Positions 11,341 to 24,395 of a stretch of 64,000 nt of DNA are shown piece after piece (within the stretch, counting starts at the first letter, position 1; each line of letters starts with the position of its first letter). The notes under the pieces are model-generated. The model searched no databases. It was not told the origin of the DNA and saw only the letters and a list, made by a program, of their open reading frames with translations. A program made the translations under genes and the position numbers. This DNA comes from Sympetrum striolatum (Eukaryota; Arthropoda; Insecta; Odonata; Libellulidae): contig OX388348.1 in NCBI GenBank assembly GCA_947579665.1, forward strand, positions 2,046,001-2,110,000, written 5' to 3'.

Positions 11341-11939
11341 CTATGGAAGGAAAATTACGGAAATGAATCTTTAATTTCCTATCGAATTATTTTGTATGAA
11401 TAGAAAAGTAAATATTAGCATAGTTCCATGGAAATTAATAACATTAATACCTAGACTGCATCATTATGTACACAGAAGCAGATTGAAAATTCAGCTATTC
11501 ATTTCTATCTTCTATAATTAATGTTTTAATTTGGCTTAACTATGCACGGAAATACTGTTCTAGCAATCAAATAAAGAAATATTGTAATATAACAGCTAAG
11601 AAGTATCATTTAAGTCCGTGGAAAATACATTTTAACATATCGGGATCATTTATGTTTTTGGTAAATAGATTTAATTTTATCTCCGTCACTCCTGACGGTG
11701 GAACTCGCTATTTAAAACAATTATTTTTGTAGGACGAATCCTTCGGACAGCTTATAAATGAGTCAACATTCTAATAGGTTACCTCTATTTTGAATCTTTT
11801 AGTAGCCGAAATACTTAAATTTACGGCTGTAACATCGCGATTTTTTATATACTTGCGATGTCTTTTCATTAAAGGGAAAATATCGTTACAACAGATTAAG
11901 TAGATAGCCAAGAGACCCTCAGTTAGTAGTGACAAAAAC

Positions 11940-12060
11940 ATTCAGTAATTATTCGCGTGGAGTAAAAATGACCCAAACATTCTTTGAATTTTCAAGACCT
12001 CTTTCATAGTTAATCAATTGATTCAATTTATTATTGTGCATGAATGACTCTTTAAAAAAA
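11940..12060 (-). repeat. Inverted diverged repeat, partner at 15300-15400
   Basis: The reverse complement of this stretch shares with 15300-15400 the ordered words 'cattcatg', 'ataaatt.aatc', 'tgatt.ac.atgaaagaggtctt' and 'aaaattca', then 'ggtcattttt'. The match covers about 115 bp. Confidence 0.5.
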
Positions 12061-13059
12061 TAATTCAAATATTTTTAAGTAATATATTCTAGCATCAAAT
12101 ATACATTAAATAAAATGTTTATACGCGTATCAAAATTGCACTAACTTTAAAATTTATAATTTTTATTATTAAGAATTAACCTAAGAGTTAAAAACTAATG
12201 AAATATTTAGTAGAGGATTCATTTAGTTAATAGTTTGTTAATTTAGTGAAAATATTGCACGAAAATAAACTTCCGACTTTTTTTGAAACTTTCAGTTAAG
12301 TGGTTTCCAAACTATGAAAAAACGATAAGTTATATTAAAAATTGGGACTTATATCTTTATTAGTGTTACCTATATTAGGTTTATTTAATGAAAGTATTTT
12401 TTATGATGCTAAATTTTTGGCGTACTAATATTATTTTAATTAAGCTGTTATTAATTAACATTTCCTAACCTTTATCCAGCCTATAAACTGCACAAAACTG
12501 GTGTATCAACTTTTTAAAAGTAATTATTCAAATGTTTTTTGCGTAATTCTTTGTTACTATAATAGAATTACATTAATATAAACTTACTCAGTGAGCTTTA
12601 ATAAAGCTTTTTAACCCTAAGAGCATTTTAATCAGTTCAGTTGCATTCAAAAAAATATTTGGTAAAATTTTTAAAATTTCCACAAAAAATTATGTTTTGG
12701 AAATGTTTTTCAGTTGGCGATGCGATCAGTATTGTTGTTATTCTTAGCAATTAATCAGTTTTTGTAAAGGCACTTATAAATTATTGAAATTTGGTTTAGA
12801 TCATTATTAAAATTTATTTTTGTAAAATTGGTAACACTGATAAAATTGCTCAATTTTAATTTCTTGAATTTAACTAAATTTGCAGATTATACAATAGAAA
12901 ATATCTTTACATAACGAAAATTTGGTTGAAGTACCTTCATTGGTTTCTTTGTTACCGAAGGAAATACACTTTTATATTGACCACACGCAAATAATTAAGG
13001 GTTTATATCAGAGCATATAATGGACAACGAACTGCAATTTACTGAAATGAAATGCATCT

Positions 13060-13350
13060 TTGTCGGCAGGTTATTTTTAATAAGTTAAGAATTATTTCTA
13101 CCATTGGACTCTCCAACGAATTTGAAAACTCGATTTTCTTTATGGTTGCCGTTAGTGATTTCTCGTAAAACAAAGGAAGAATATTTAAGAAGGTATTAAA
13201 CTCTATCCTAACTTGTAATTCAAAGTTACGGAGCACTCATTAATGACTGATTAAAAAAGTAACAGATTCTTTATTCCTAGCCATCGTACGAACGGAAAGA
13301 CACACGACTGAATCACTTCACCGATTTATTCTAAAACTCGTTAATAGAAC
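13060..13350 (+). repeat. Diverged direct repeat, partner at 14770-15060
   Basis: The two copies share in order 'agactc.ccaa.gaatttgaa', 'gatatctcgtaa'-like words, 'taattcaaag', 'cgactgaat' and 'tttattctaaaa.tcg..aat', about 1.7 kb apart. This is an old dispersed element of unknown type. Confidence 0.5.
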
Positions 13351-14074
13351 CGTGAAAAACAATAGCAAAGTAAATTCTCGAAAACGATGTGATTGGCATC
13401 TATTTAGAATGCATAATTGTACTTAGAAAATTCGATTGAAACTGAGCTATGACTTGCCCATAATTTCTAACAAAATTAGGTCTAGCAAGTACCCAAAACT
13501 TCAGGACCCAAAGTACCCAAAGTTTCAGGATAATTTTGATAAGAATTGTAGCATACCTTATCGATTAAAAATCTGAATTTACAACAGAATTTAGTATCGG
13601 AAAGCAAAAACCATAAGCTACAGCTATCAATGTATCAATGTAGTAATTATTTCGTATGGCGTATGGTATTTCAATGGCGTACCACCAAGTTAGGGTAAAT
13701 CGTTTCTATTATAATTCAATAGCATGGACGTAATTTACCAATGTTTAAATAATGTAACAGGATTCGATGAAAGAAACACGAAACATTTTTCAAATCCATA
13801 AGGTAATACTGTGTTTCAGAGTTATTAAAAATTCTCATTACCTCAATTCTCTCTCATTAATTCTCATTCTATTCTCAGTAAGTTGGAATTCCGGCGTCTC
13901 CATGAGCATCTTCAGTGATGGTTTTTCTCTGCGCCATTAGCTTTTGATTGAGGTGTTCTCCTGGGCAATATAGATAAAAATAGATTAGAGCTCTCCTCGA
14001 ACCTTTAGAAAAAAATTGAAAATGAAAATTGATAATGCATCGAAAGAAAATAATCATTAAACTACGTTTAACTA

Positions 14075-14160
14075 AGTAGTGGTATTCTAACTACTAGAAT
14101 TCTATCCAATATACCTTCAAGCCACGACCTGGAAAATGGAAAACCTCGGTTCGAACCCTG
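14075..14160 (+). repeat. Possible tRNA-derived (SINE-like) fragment
   Basis: An exact B-box, ggttcgaaccc, lies at 14148-14158. An A-box-like 'taagtagtggta' sits about 70 bases upstream. The intervening sequence does not fold into a proper cloverleaf, so it is not a functional tRNA gene. A decayed tRNA-derived SINE head is the simplest reading. Confidence 0.4.
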
Positions 14161-16167
14161 AACAAGTCACTGTGTTTACTTACTCTACAACTCTTTGGTT
14201 AAGTCGCACGCTTTCCTTTACTAAGTCAAACTTCGTTTCCATCGTTTATTAATAAGAATTGAGTAAATTATTTCACAGCCAGGAGCATATACTCGATAAA
14301 ATTATTAATTTGTTGAATGAGGAAATACGTTACTTTGGAAACATATCTCCTTTATTATTATTTTTTCAATCTGGTAAACTTTACGCAAAATATCAATCAG
14401 AGAGAATCAATTCAGAAATTCATTCTTTAAAATGAGAATTCATAATTGACACAATTCAAATCTGATGAAAAGACAATCATTTACGAAAGAAGATTACATT
14501 ATTTGATTTCTTTCTTAATACTGTTTTCTTCCAAATTAAATTAAAATTCCTCAATTAGCACATCTCATTATTAAATTATAAAGTTATTTGGTAAGAAATA
14601 CACATAATTCTGATAAGGAGATATTGAACTTAAGGTCTTATTTCTAACACTTGAGAAGAACTGAAAACCCTTTGAGAAACGATAAAAATTCAAGCTCCTG
14701 GATCTTGTCACACGAGCGGTGTTTCAATTTTCACTGAAAGTCAAGGTAGCAAAAATGACGATAAAAACTCCTGTTAACTCTTTCCTGTACATCAGTAGTA
14801 AAGTATTCGTATGTAACACTAGACTCGCCAATGAATTTGAATCACGAAATAGGTTAGGATAACCAATAATGATATCTCGTAAGTGTTAATGAGTGTTAAA
14901 AAGGTAGGGAATGTAAAGATGAAGCTTAAGTGGTAATTCAAAGCGAAAGGTGACTCATTTACAAAATTGCTCATTCTTAATTCCTTATCATCCGTTCAAA
15001 CATGATCAACGACTGAATTAATTCGAATATTTATTCTAAAAGTCGGCAAATGAAAGTTAGAAATTTGAGTCGGTGATTCAATAAATATAAATGTTTTGAA
15101 ATAGAGATGTTTTGAAAACAAGAGTAGTTCTGATAAAGAAGGTCAAGGTGAAGGCAAAATGCTTTCTAGCATGGGGAAAATGAAAGTGCCTTGTAATCTC
15201 AAAACAAATAGCTGTCGCGTGACCTTCAGTTTCACCGAATTACAGTTCTTCAGTTCAATTCTTATTAGGAAACACATCGATACATTTATTTTTTTTAAAT
15301 AACCATTCATGAACTACGATAAATTTAATCCTATGATTTACCATTGAAAGAGGTCTTAAAAATTCAGTGATTCACGGTCATGTGGTCATTTTTTCCCCAA
15401 AAGACAAATTACGTATATTTTTTACGGGACTAATTCAGGGTTAAGCATTGGAATGGGAGATTATCAATAAAAGTTTTCCATTCTAATTTTCAAAAACATC
15501 AATATAAAACGAAAAATAGAGCGAAAATTAGAAATGTATGTCAAAAATTTAAATCATTCCGCCTTAAAATTCTGAAAATTCAAGATAACGCACTCAAATT
15601 TGGACTCCTTTGAATGAAGAAAGCATATAGTTAAATATAATAAATTAGGTGTTGTATACAGTATTAATATCATTACATGAAATCGGCTTACGTGATGATA
15701 ACACATGATTAAATGGAATTTTTGAACGTGGTATTCTTGTTTTGTTACAAATTATTCCTCTGATTGTATCGCTTAAAAAGACAAAGGATACTATTGAAAA
15801 ATTATTAAATATTATGGATTGAATACGAAAGAGTAGATCGTAAACAGAATGTAAAAGTTTACAATTATTGTGACAAGTTACGTTGCACCTTTGGTTATGA
15901 TATGAGCTAAATATGATGTATTACAAAATTTGTTTGTGAGAAACTTAATATAAGGTCCTGCCAAACCAAAAAGGTTTGTGCACACAAGAAATGCAGGTAG
16001 AGCTCGTTTTGATCGATTGCAGACATTTTTTCTTTCGCGAAATTAAATCAGAAATACTGGTCGTACGAAGTCGAGGTGAACACGAAAAGAAAGGAAATTG
16101 AACATAGATTAATAAGGAAAGAGTTAAGGTGACTTTGCACATAAGGGCGTGCACTCAGGAAAATTCC
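14161..16167. other. AT-rich non-coding stretch
   Basis: No gene recognised. It contains the second copies of the repeats described at 13060 (14770-15060) and 11940 (15300-15400). Confidence 0.55.
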
Positions 16168-16308
16168 CAAGGAAAAACAGACTTGAAAAAAGTCTGACAG
16201 GGCCGGGAATCGAACTCTCTTCCTCTAACCGGGAGGAAGATCCCGGTTAGATTCGACTCCCGGCCCTGTCAGACTTTTTTCAAGTCCGTTTTTCCTTGTG
16301 AACATAAA
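16168..16308. mobile_element. 141-bp foldback with tRNA-like T-arm ends
   Basis: The whole segment is one near-perfect palindrome. The outer arms, about 45 bp (16168-16212 and 16264-16308), carry only two mismatches. A 10-base extra on the left (16214-16224 region) follows. Then comes a perfect inner stem, 16225-16234 with 16241-16250, closing a GGAAGA loop at 16235-16240. Each arm, read outward from the centre, holds a T-arm-like 'ttcgattcccggcc' or 'ttcgactcccggcc' about a dozen bases before a T6 run, which resembles a Pol III terminator. I read it as two head-to-head tRNA-derived ends or a small foldback MITE. No clear target duplication was seen. Confidence 0.7.
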
Positions 16309-19300
16309 TTCTTTTATCGGTCGTAGAGTATCGTTTTCAGACCGAAAAGGCTAGAATTCAGACAAAAATTAAGGAACGTTTGTGTAATTTCGTGGGCCTA
16401 AACAATCCCCTATCGACAAAAGTGATTGTTGAACTCAACTCTCATTCGTTTATTGTCTGAGTTTAAATGATTTAAAATGAAAATTTCTATTGAAAGATCC
16501 AATAGTTGTCTCGATTATTTATATATTTGGTAAATAAATTTAATATTACATGTTTTGTAACTTAAGTTAATTCTTTCGTCTTTCATGTTGTAATTCACTG
16601 GTGTATTTAAAATTACACTCCGAACAGGTGGTTGATAATTACTACAACTACGTACGAGTGGAACATTATACTAACTAGAACCAAGTACAGTTTTAAGATT
16701 GATATCTATTCTTTTTCTTCGTACTCGCATATTTTTCCCTCTTTATCTTTACCCCTTTCGGTCAGATTTTCTATGGTGATCCTCTCCCTTTTGAACCGTT
16801 CTCTTTGAATGTCATCATTGTCATTCTGCTCTTTCAATACGTCCATATCTAACCCATTTTGATTTGCCTAGTCTTCCTCTAAATCACCATTCTTTCGTTC
16901 CTCCTGTTCTTTTAAAGACATGTATAAAATTCGCAGCAGGGAATTAACGGTTTCTCAAAACAGGTGTGCCTCTTCAGGATCCATTTGCGCGCTATTCTTT
17001 TGTTTCGATGAAGTGGTCCTCGAGTCAAGTATGTTCGATCTTTTTGTCGAGTGGACCCCGTTTTCTTCAAAAATACTTTCTCACCTTTCTTTGGGAGCCC
17101 TTTTTTGTGGCAGTTCTTTTTCATCATTTTTGATGGGGCGATTCGTCCATTTTCTTCCATTTACGTAATTTAGAACGTTCGAAGAAGGGACGAGTCTAGG
17201 AACGCTTTGGTTCAGTATTACACTCTACACCATCTAGATGATCTCGTAGAAGGTAGAAAAGTAGATATTTACGATAAATTTGTTTTAGTTTTATCAGTCA
17301 TTAATGATTTGTTCGGTAAGAAAATCAGAAAACGTAGGGCATCCTGTTTTCCGTTTACTATTGTTATTTTTATTTATCGTTGCTATCATCTTCTTGCGGT
17401 AGTCTTTGATTTCTTTTGTTTTTTATGTGTGATATATTTCACTCTTTGACAGAAAAAAGTGATGAATACAGCGTATTTTATGGCAAAATCCCGACAGAGG
17501 GGAAAAAGCCCACAGCTCAGCCATTTAATCTTAGCTAAAGGTTGCCGAAATATATAAATTGTAACTGAGCATGTATTTCTTAAGTTAATTTCAGAGAGTT
17601 TCTACTGTTTTTTCCTTGAAGATCACCCATCTTTTGTAAATACTCTTTCCATAATTGGTTCCCTTACCCAATGGCACTTGCAGCACCGCAAAGAGTAGGG
17701 TTTTTAAGAGGCCGTTAACAGATTCGTTCTTAATAGGAAAATAAGAAAGAAAAGCGAACAATTTATTAGGCAAAGACAGAAGTGGAGGTGTCTACTAAAG
17801 CATAAATACAGGATGAAATGCGTAAATAAAGGGGGTATTAAAGTAAGGAGCAAGGTAGGTAATGAAAATTAAACTTTATAAAGATAATGGATGTAAATGA
17901 TTAAAAAGCGATTCTTTAACTGCTACGTCTCACGACGATACTTACGTCTAACGACTTACTGACGTCTTGACGATAGATTAAAGTTTACTATTCATGCTCA
18001 CATGTACGAAGATTGCAATTATTTGTAAAAATTGAGATAAATCAAACTGATTGAGACAAAGGAAGCTGCCGATTCTTTTCAATTGACCGCACCAAAGAGG
18101 CGGGTTCTCTTCCCTCGAAGTTCGTCCTAAGCCCTTTTCACAATCATTCTCGCCCTCTTCATCCATTCTCATATCCTTAGCTTTTCGAAGACACTCATTT
18201 TCAATTCCCGGAAAAGATTATCGGATGGGCTCCCGTTCCTCTCAAGTCGAGCGAGTAATGGGCTTATTTATTTATCGTTTCGATTCGTGTATATTACTTG
18301 CTTTCTAAGATTGATGATTTGATTACATAAGGAAATTAAGGAGCTTCATAATAGCGGAATTATAGCAAAGAGGTAAAACCCCAGTCTTCATCGAAGTAAC
18401 ATGCATATAAAATGATAGAAAGATCGATGGCCTAAAAGTGCGAAAAAACCCGATTTGATGATATGAATAGTAAATCTTCTTAACAATAATCTTTCCGAAT
18501 AATTCAGAGAACAACCTGCATCATGACCAATGCATTTACCGCAGTTCATCTCTTTAAATAGCATTTCTAAAATGAAAGCTTCTTTCGATCCTTCGTTTCT
18601 TAATGATTCCGAAAATAACAAACTCTATAGTTATTTTAACCATTCATTTAATGGGTTCCTGATTAAAAAATAATTCGGCGAGTGACAGTGCTGTTCTTCT
18701 GCAGTCACGTAATCACAGCCCGCGTTCATTTTATCGTTTTTTCTAGACACATGATTAAGCTTTGATGCGCGGTCGTAAATTCACGGTGTTTGTTTAAAAA
18801 GAGAGGATGACGAAAGCTCACTGATCGATGGAATTTGTTGTACTGCGCATGCGTTGAATGGCTCACTGTACGAGAACATGCGTGATATGCTTCATGTAAT
18901 GCTTTCGCTGATCCAACTTCTACATCTAACTTACTCTTTCTTCATCTCTTCGCAGTTCAGTTACTTGTACTGATTAAATTCTAACGCAAAGTTTAAAAAC
19001 AGTACAAATGTTTGGAGAAACTAATGTTTTTAAAGAGCACACTAATTAAAAATATGCCAAGCTGATAAGTTTTGAGATAGATATTGTTTCCACGTGATGT
19101 TCGAACATCCATAAGCAAATAAATTATTGGCTTTTCAAACAAAACTGTTTTGAGTAATTTATACCTAATATGTCGAATTAACTCAACTCAGTTGTACGTT
19201 CTCTGTACGGAGTAAGTACACATGCGTAATCTTTTTTATATGTGTCCAATATAATGCGAAAGAAATCGGAAATATCATACGCTCCAGTTTATTCAGAAAT

Positions 19301-20055
19301 AATTTGTTTAAATCGTTAAATTTCCTTGTTTGTTCAATGAACATAAATGGAAGTGTGTGGCAGTAATTATTCTATTATGAGAATGAATTAACCCGTATGT
19401 GTAATAGAAAGCTACAAGATTGTATCATTACCTTCCAAATTTAATTTTGTAAAACAACAAATTCTTATACAACTTTTTATAGTTCGTTGTAAAAATGGCG
19501 CGAGAGTTAAAAAAGTTTAACGGATACAAAATTGAATAAATTAAATTTTAAATTCGAGATTACAGATTAAAGGACGCCCATGTGACTGTCTTTATAAATG
19601 TCCGGTAAAATTTGCAAAAAGTGCAACCCACGAGGGTAATTCTGCACCAAAGTATCGTATTTTATGTAATGCGTGTATAGAATGTGCATATCTTTGGAAG
19701 GAGACAAAGCTTCTTGTCTGAAAATTCAACACAAATCTCCCAATGCATTTAGGGAAAGGAAAGGATATCGAATGGAAATGCATTGGAGGAAAAAAACTGG
19801 AAAATGTTGAGTTTACTAGAGAAGATAATGGAGATATTAAACTCAATTTTATAATAAATTTCACATTTAAAAATGTACGTAATGTTCGATAAATGATCAT
19901 CAATTCGGTAATACAAAAACCATATATTCGCTTGTAATTAGGTAATAAATTTTGCGTTTGACGTGCGGAAAACTGGAACTTTTTGTTGAGCAAATGTTAA
20001 TTGCTTGTCTTTCTGTGCGATGTTTACTAAAATATTGTACTGATGGTTGTGTCCC
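16309..20055. other. AT-rich non-coding stretch
   Basis: I find no convincing gene here. The frames near 16912-17168 and 19592-19993 have composition and length consistent with chance, with no recognisable motif. An NRF-1-like motif lies at 18844-18855. Confidence 0.55.
18844..18855. promoter_or_regulatory. NRF-1/Ewg-like motif
   Basis: tgcgcatgcgtt matches the palindromic core GCGCATGCG of the NRF-1 family, whose insect member is Erect wing. Such sites cluster at promoters, but no transcript start can be shown here. Confidence 0.25.
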
Positions 20056-20152
20056 ATAGAATTCCACGCTATTTCGGAAGGAGTTCAAAGGCACGTGGAC
20101 AGCGCCTCTGGTGAAAGCGGCCCGGGGTTCGATTCCCAGTGAGACGTGCAAA
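20056..20152 (+). repeat. tRNA-derived SINE-like fragment
   Basis: The exact B-box ggttcgattcc at 20126-20136 sits in a T-arm-like 'ccggggttcgattcccagtg'. The flanks 'gcacgt' near 20091 and 'acgtgc' near 20144-20149 could pair as an acceptor-like stem. A D-arm and anticodon arm are not recognisable and the spacing is too short for a true tRNA. I call it a SINE relic. Confidence 0.45.
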
Positions 20153-22282
20153 ATGACCTGAGCTGTCGGAGCACATTTAATGGCACTACTACTAGTAGTA
20201 CGAGGTATGTACGAGGATATAATGGCTTCAAAGTGTCGATTTTCATTTATGTAAATCTAATCCCATTTAATAGTTGGATTAATTTGTGTAAGTTCGATGA
20301 AAATGAAAAATCCGTAAATGACGTAAATTATATCGCCAATTGCTTTAGTAATTTTTCCAAGTAAGTGTTGGTATCGAGTAACATATCTACGATGATGAAA
20401 TCTTAAGCAAAATATGTTGGGAACCCTTCGCTTATATTAGGAGAATAAAGTAATATTTTACTGGAACTACCGATCATGAAGTAAATTGTTTGTATTTGAT
20501 TTACATATGAGTAAAATTTAAATTGCGTTTCGAATTTGAAATGAAAATGCAAATTTTGGCTCGAAAATCGTGTCTGCTAATAAGTATTAAGAACAGATTA
20601 ACGGCAATGTTTCACTGTGGTAAGTGCTAGTTGGTGTTACTATGTAGAGGGAAATCAGAACTTGAAAATGCCTCATTTAATTAGGTGGGCGTCTTTTTCG
20701 CATCCACAAGCTCTGATTTTAAGTAATGAATGCCAATTTATAGACGTCATTGCGATTTCAGTTGGAATCTTCCCCAAAGAGTGTTCACGTGAAGAGAGAG
20801 GTCACTCCCAATGGAGTGACTTTCCTCTGAAAGGAATTACACTTCATCTTCTCTCATGAAGTACGCTGCGATGGAGCCATCCTTGAAAAGCATTTCAAAA
20901 CAAAATAACTTTCATTCGTCTGTGTTTATTTTCGGCTGTGCGTTTTATTCAGAATTGGATAAATATATAAATAGACGAAGGCAATCGTACGTCAATCGGT
21001 GTCATTGCGTTAAAAGGTTTTTTAAGTTTAAGCTATCCTGATTACATCTATCACGTGTTTAGGGAAAATACAAATGTGGGCACATTTATTTTTGATTTGT
21101 TTAAAATGCTGCGGGAATGTATAGAGATGACTATCTTTTAATTTTATGCAACTCAAATTATTTTCTTCTTGGAAGTGTGGGCGTGTTTTTTTGGACGAAA
21201 TTTTCCTCAACTAAACATATTCATTATCAGACAATTTTCTCGGAAATTGCATCTCTCCGAGCAAAATCCCTCAACTCTGAAAAGTGTGCCTTCTTTAATA
21301 AAAAGATTCAAATACTCCTCCCGATATTAAAGAAACAAGTATCCCAGTTTCCTTTGAGTTAGCGGTGTCGTATGGATATGACGGAAAGTTCAGAACAAGT
21401 TCTGCAAGTTTTTTTTTTAAGTTTGCAGCAGCTGCGGGTTTCAGTTGGAAAGTACACTTCTTATATTAAGTTGATACTCGGGAAAGTGTTACACTCCTTC
21501 CGTAATCGGCAGAAAGAGCACTTTGAGCGCCATCTCAAACAAGTGCTAAACGATAAGGACTATCATTAGAGAGTGACGTCATGCAATTACGAGGAAATTG
21601 TTGAAAGGTGATTTTGAGCAGCATGAATTCAATCATTTGTCTGAAAACTAAAAATATTTTTCTGGAATAACCTTCGGTAATTATACATTTTTTAGTTTAA
21701 TGAATTCATTCAAACGAAGTGTTGACATATATATGTGTTTTATGGTAGATGATTTTCAGTTGAGTTGACTGTAATATACGATAGTAAGGCTGAAGTATCT
21801 GTAATATTCAAATGGTAAATAGGACAAATAAATTATCTTTAATCATCCTTGACTCGATTAATTAAAGAGAAAACGAGAACAGTCTTTTCTATCGTGGGAA
21901 AAACTTGCGAGCAGCAGAATTGGTGATGCGTTTTTTAGCAACCTTCGTAACTTGAAATGGGTAAAATATACCGATATTTTTTAGGAAGAGCACTTATAAA
22001 ACTCGGATTCGTCAATTAAATAGTTGGTAAGAGCTAAGAAAAAGTCCTCGAGAGATATTATATTAAGTTACTTGGCCTCACTTTGAGTACGTATGAAGTA
22101 TGTGGCAAAAGTTTAATTAGATCAGATCAACTATTACGAAATGCAATTCATTTTGTCAAGAATTGCTACAACAAATCCTTGCACTAGTCACTCTGGACAA
22201 AAGATGGAAACTTCATATCGTAAAAAGACTAATATGGGCAGTAGTAGTATTGTTAAAAGTGCTTCGATGGCTTATTTCATTT
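20153..22282. other. AT-rich non-coding stretch
   Basis: Nothing in this stretch can be assigned. The open frames near 20617-21041 and 21117-21569 have no familiar motif, and no splice sites frame them. Confidence 0.5.
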
Positions 22283-22316
22283 CGCGCATGCGCTCCCTCC
22301 GGGTATCGAATCCGGG
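22283..22316 (+). other. NRF-1-like motif next to a T-arm-like palindrome
   Basis: cgcgcatgcgct at 22283-22294 matches the NRF-1 consensus core exactly. Just after it, ccgggtatcgaatccggg at 22299-22316 forms a short stem with a TCGAAT-type loop resembling a tRNA T-arm. This could be a decayed tRNA-derived repeat, a promoter element or both. No gene start is visible nearby. Confidence 0.3.
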
Positions 22317-23527
22317 ACCGCTGAAACCGAAGCGGATTGACCTGCCTTCGTGAATATTCGGGAGCCCGATTAAATGTATTTATTATGAATTAAAAGAAAG
22401 TACGCAGTTCTGAGAAGATGGTGCCGATATGGAGCTTCTTCCTTATTAGATTGACCTTTCTTCTGTTGTTGTACAAGAAGTCGATTCAAGAAATATATTT
22501 TTCCGCGAAAGTAATCGATTTAGAAAATAAATCATTGGAATACAGGTTCGGTATGACGCAGTATACACATTTGGATAACATTGGATTTATTTTTAAACCT
22601 AACGCCATTTACGTATAATTTGAAGATTTACAATGCACCTAAATATCTGTAGTATTTCGAAAAAAGACTTCGTGACCATTGATGTGTTTTTAAAATGCAA
22701 GTTGAACCTTTATTACCAAAGGTAATTCTCATACATGGTAAATTTCAAATAATGATTCTTTAAAAATGCAGCAGTGGCGAAATTTGATAAACTTGAGGCT
22801 AAACTCGAAGATGTTTGGAATTAAACGCTCACGTTTTGCCACTTATTCTGTGGATCGGTGAAATAGGACTTTAGAAAATTCGATGATTTCGTTTTTTTAT
22901 TAATATCACGTAACGTGGGCTCTCAATACGACATTTTCTCGGTACATTTGTGGGCACTCACTGCAGTAACACTCCCTTTTGTTTATTCCCACACAATGTC
23001 GTTTAAAAACCTCTCGCCCTCTACGATTCGGACCATCCTTCCCCGTCAATTTTTTTCTCTGTGGACCTCTCCTTCGGCCCTAAAAGGTCCGAAAAAGCCT
23101 TTTTGTATCCGAGGGTGGATCGGCTGAAATTTTTTGTATCCCAGGCGGGTCGTCCGCGTAAAGGGATTAAGTTCCTCTTCCTTCCACACTTTCCTCTCCA
23201 CTCTTCTTTATCTCCACCTTCAGTTCATAATGTAAGACAACGAAGCGCATTATACTCATCGAAAGACCATTTATTGGCCAGACTTTCATATTCTCTTTTT
23301 GTACTCCGAAAGTAAAAACCTAAAAAATCCTCTCATCCAAGGGAATGCTTTACGATAAAGAGAAAGAAAAGCAAAACACGGATCTGTTATTTCATCTTTG
23401 TTTCCATAGAATATGATGCAATTGTCTGTGTTGAGTTGCTGCTCACTCCACAATGCTAAGATTAATATTTAATGATGGGAAGCTGCGGACAAGCAACATT
23501 TCATTGAATTCAGAATAATTTCGAATT
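22317..23527. other. Non-coding stretch
   Basis: No recognised gene. The 22900-23320 part is somewhat less AT-rich, with two overlapping open frames that show no known motif. Confidence 0.5.
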
Positions 23528-24083
23528 AAAACATCTGATGTGGCCAGCACATGACTTTCTCCATATATATAAGATGTAAATATATATCTACGACAGTATT
23601 TTCGAACTCTATATTCAATCTAAACTTGGAAGATAAGTGATTAATTTATGTATATCATATTATCCTCTATGTCACAAAGATTATAAATAATGTTTTTCGG
23701 GACAAGTTCGATGAAAAACGATGAAGTGGCCTTCGCCCCAGCGCCGAGAGCGCCCACAACGTACATAATCTGCAACTTCCGGTTTATCAGTATTTCACAA
23801 ATAACTCCTACACAATCAGTGAAACAAAAATATGTTTCGTACAAAAGTTATAGTAAATTTAATTTTCTTAAACGTTTATAATTAATAGTTTATGGCTAAA
23901 TATTATATTTATGGAGATATTTTGAAAACCGGAAATTAGCTTTGAAGAATGAAGCTCGACTTCCGGTCAACCGATTTACTCCAAAAACTAATCAACTCTG
24001 ACAGGACACACCACAGTACTATATATAAATTTTGGTAGTGATACGACTTATAGTTTTTACGTTAGAGCGCCCACTATCACACA

Positions 24084-24128
<45 letters not shown>

Positions 24129-24385
24129 ACACACACATACACACACACACATACACATCGTGTTCTAGGGACCCCAAAACATGTGTTTCCGTTAAAATCT
24201 CGAAGTCTATTTTTTTCATGAAAGCAATACTTTCTCTATACTTCGTATAAGGAGAAAGTAAAAAATCTGATGTGGCCAGCACATGACTTTCTCCATATAT
24301 ACATAAGATGTAAATATTTATCTACGGCAGTAATTTCGAACTCCATATTCCATCTAAACTTGCAAGATGAGTGATTAATATTTAT
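23528..24385 (+). repeat. Left arm of a large inverted repeat pair
   Basis: It contains block A (23528-23650), block B (23651-24075), a CA microsatellite, block C (24158-24260) and a second copy of A (24261-24385). The tandem unit is therefore about 733 bp. Block C carries a small hairpin, ctttctc-tatac-ttc-gtata-(ag)-gagaaag. Blocks A and B recur in inverse orientation at 27525-28138. The RTE element has inserted after the second A. The family is not identified. Confidence 0.75.
24078..24157 (+). repeat. (CA)n microsatellite
   Basis: About 80 bases of CA dinucleotides with a few CATA interruptions. The open frames over it on both strands are artefacts. An inverse TG run (27506-27523) sits at the equivalent place in the opposite arm. 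Confidence 0.95.
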
Positions 24386-24395
24386 ATATATATAT

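Larger units (their letters stand above)
11345..14070. other. AT-rich non-coding stretch with old repeats
   Basis: I see no gene or RNA. The segment 11940-12060 is an inverse, diverged copy of 15300-15400, and 13060-13350 is a diverged direct copy of 14770-15060 (both listed). The rest is low-complexity AT-rich DNA. Confidence 0.55.

Noticed and set aside
19592..19993. 133-codon minus-strand frame as a gene
   Set aside because: No known motif, start context or splice-site support; composition looks like chance in AT-rich DNA.
20056..20152. A functional tRNA gene
   Set aside because: Only the T-arm and possible acceptor pairing are present; the D-arm and anticodon arm are missing and the length is short.
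24019..24282. Open frames on both strands over the CA repeat
   Set aside because: They encode only Cys-Val or His-Thr runs from the microsatellite; no gene is supported.
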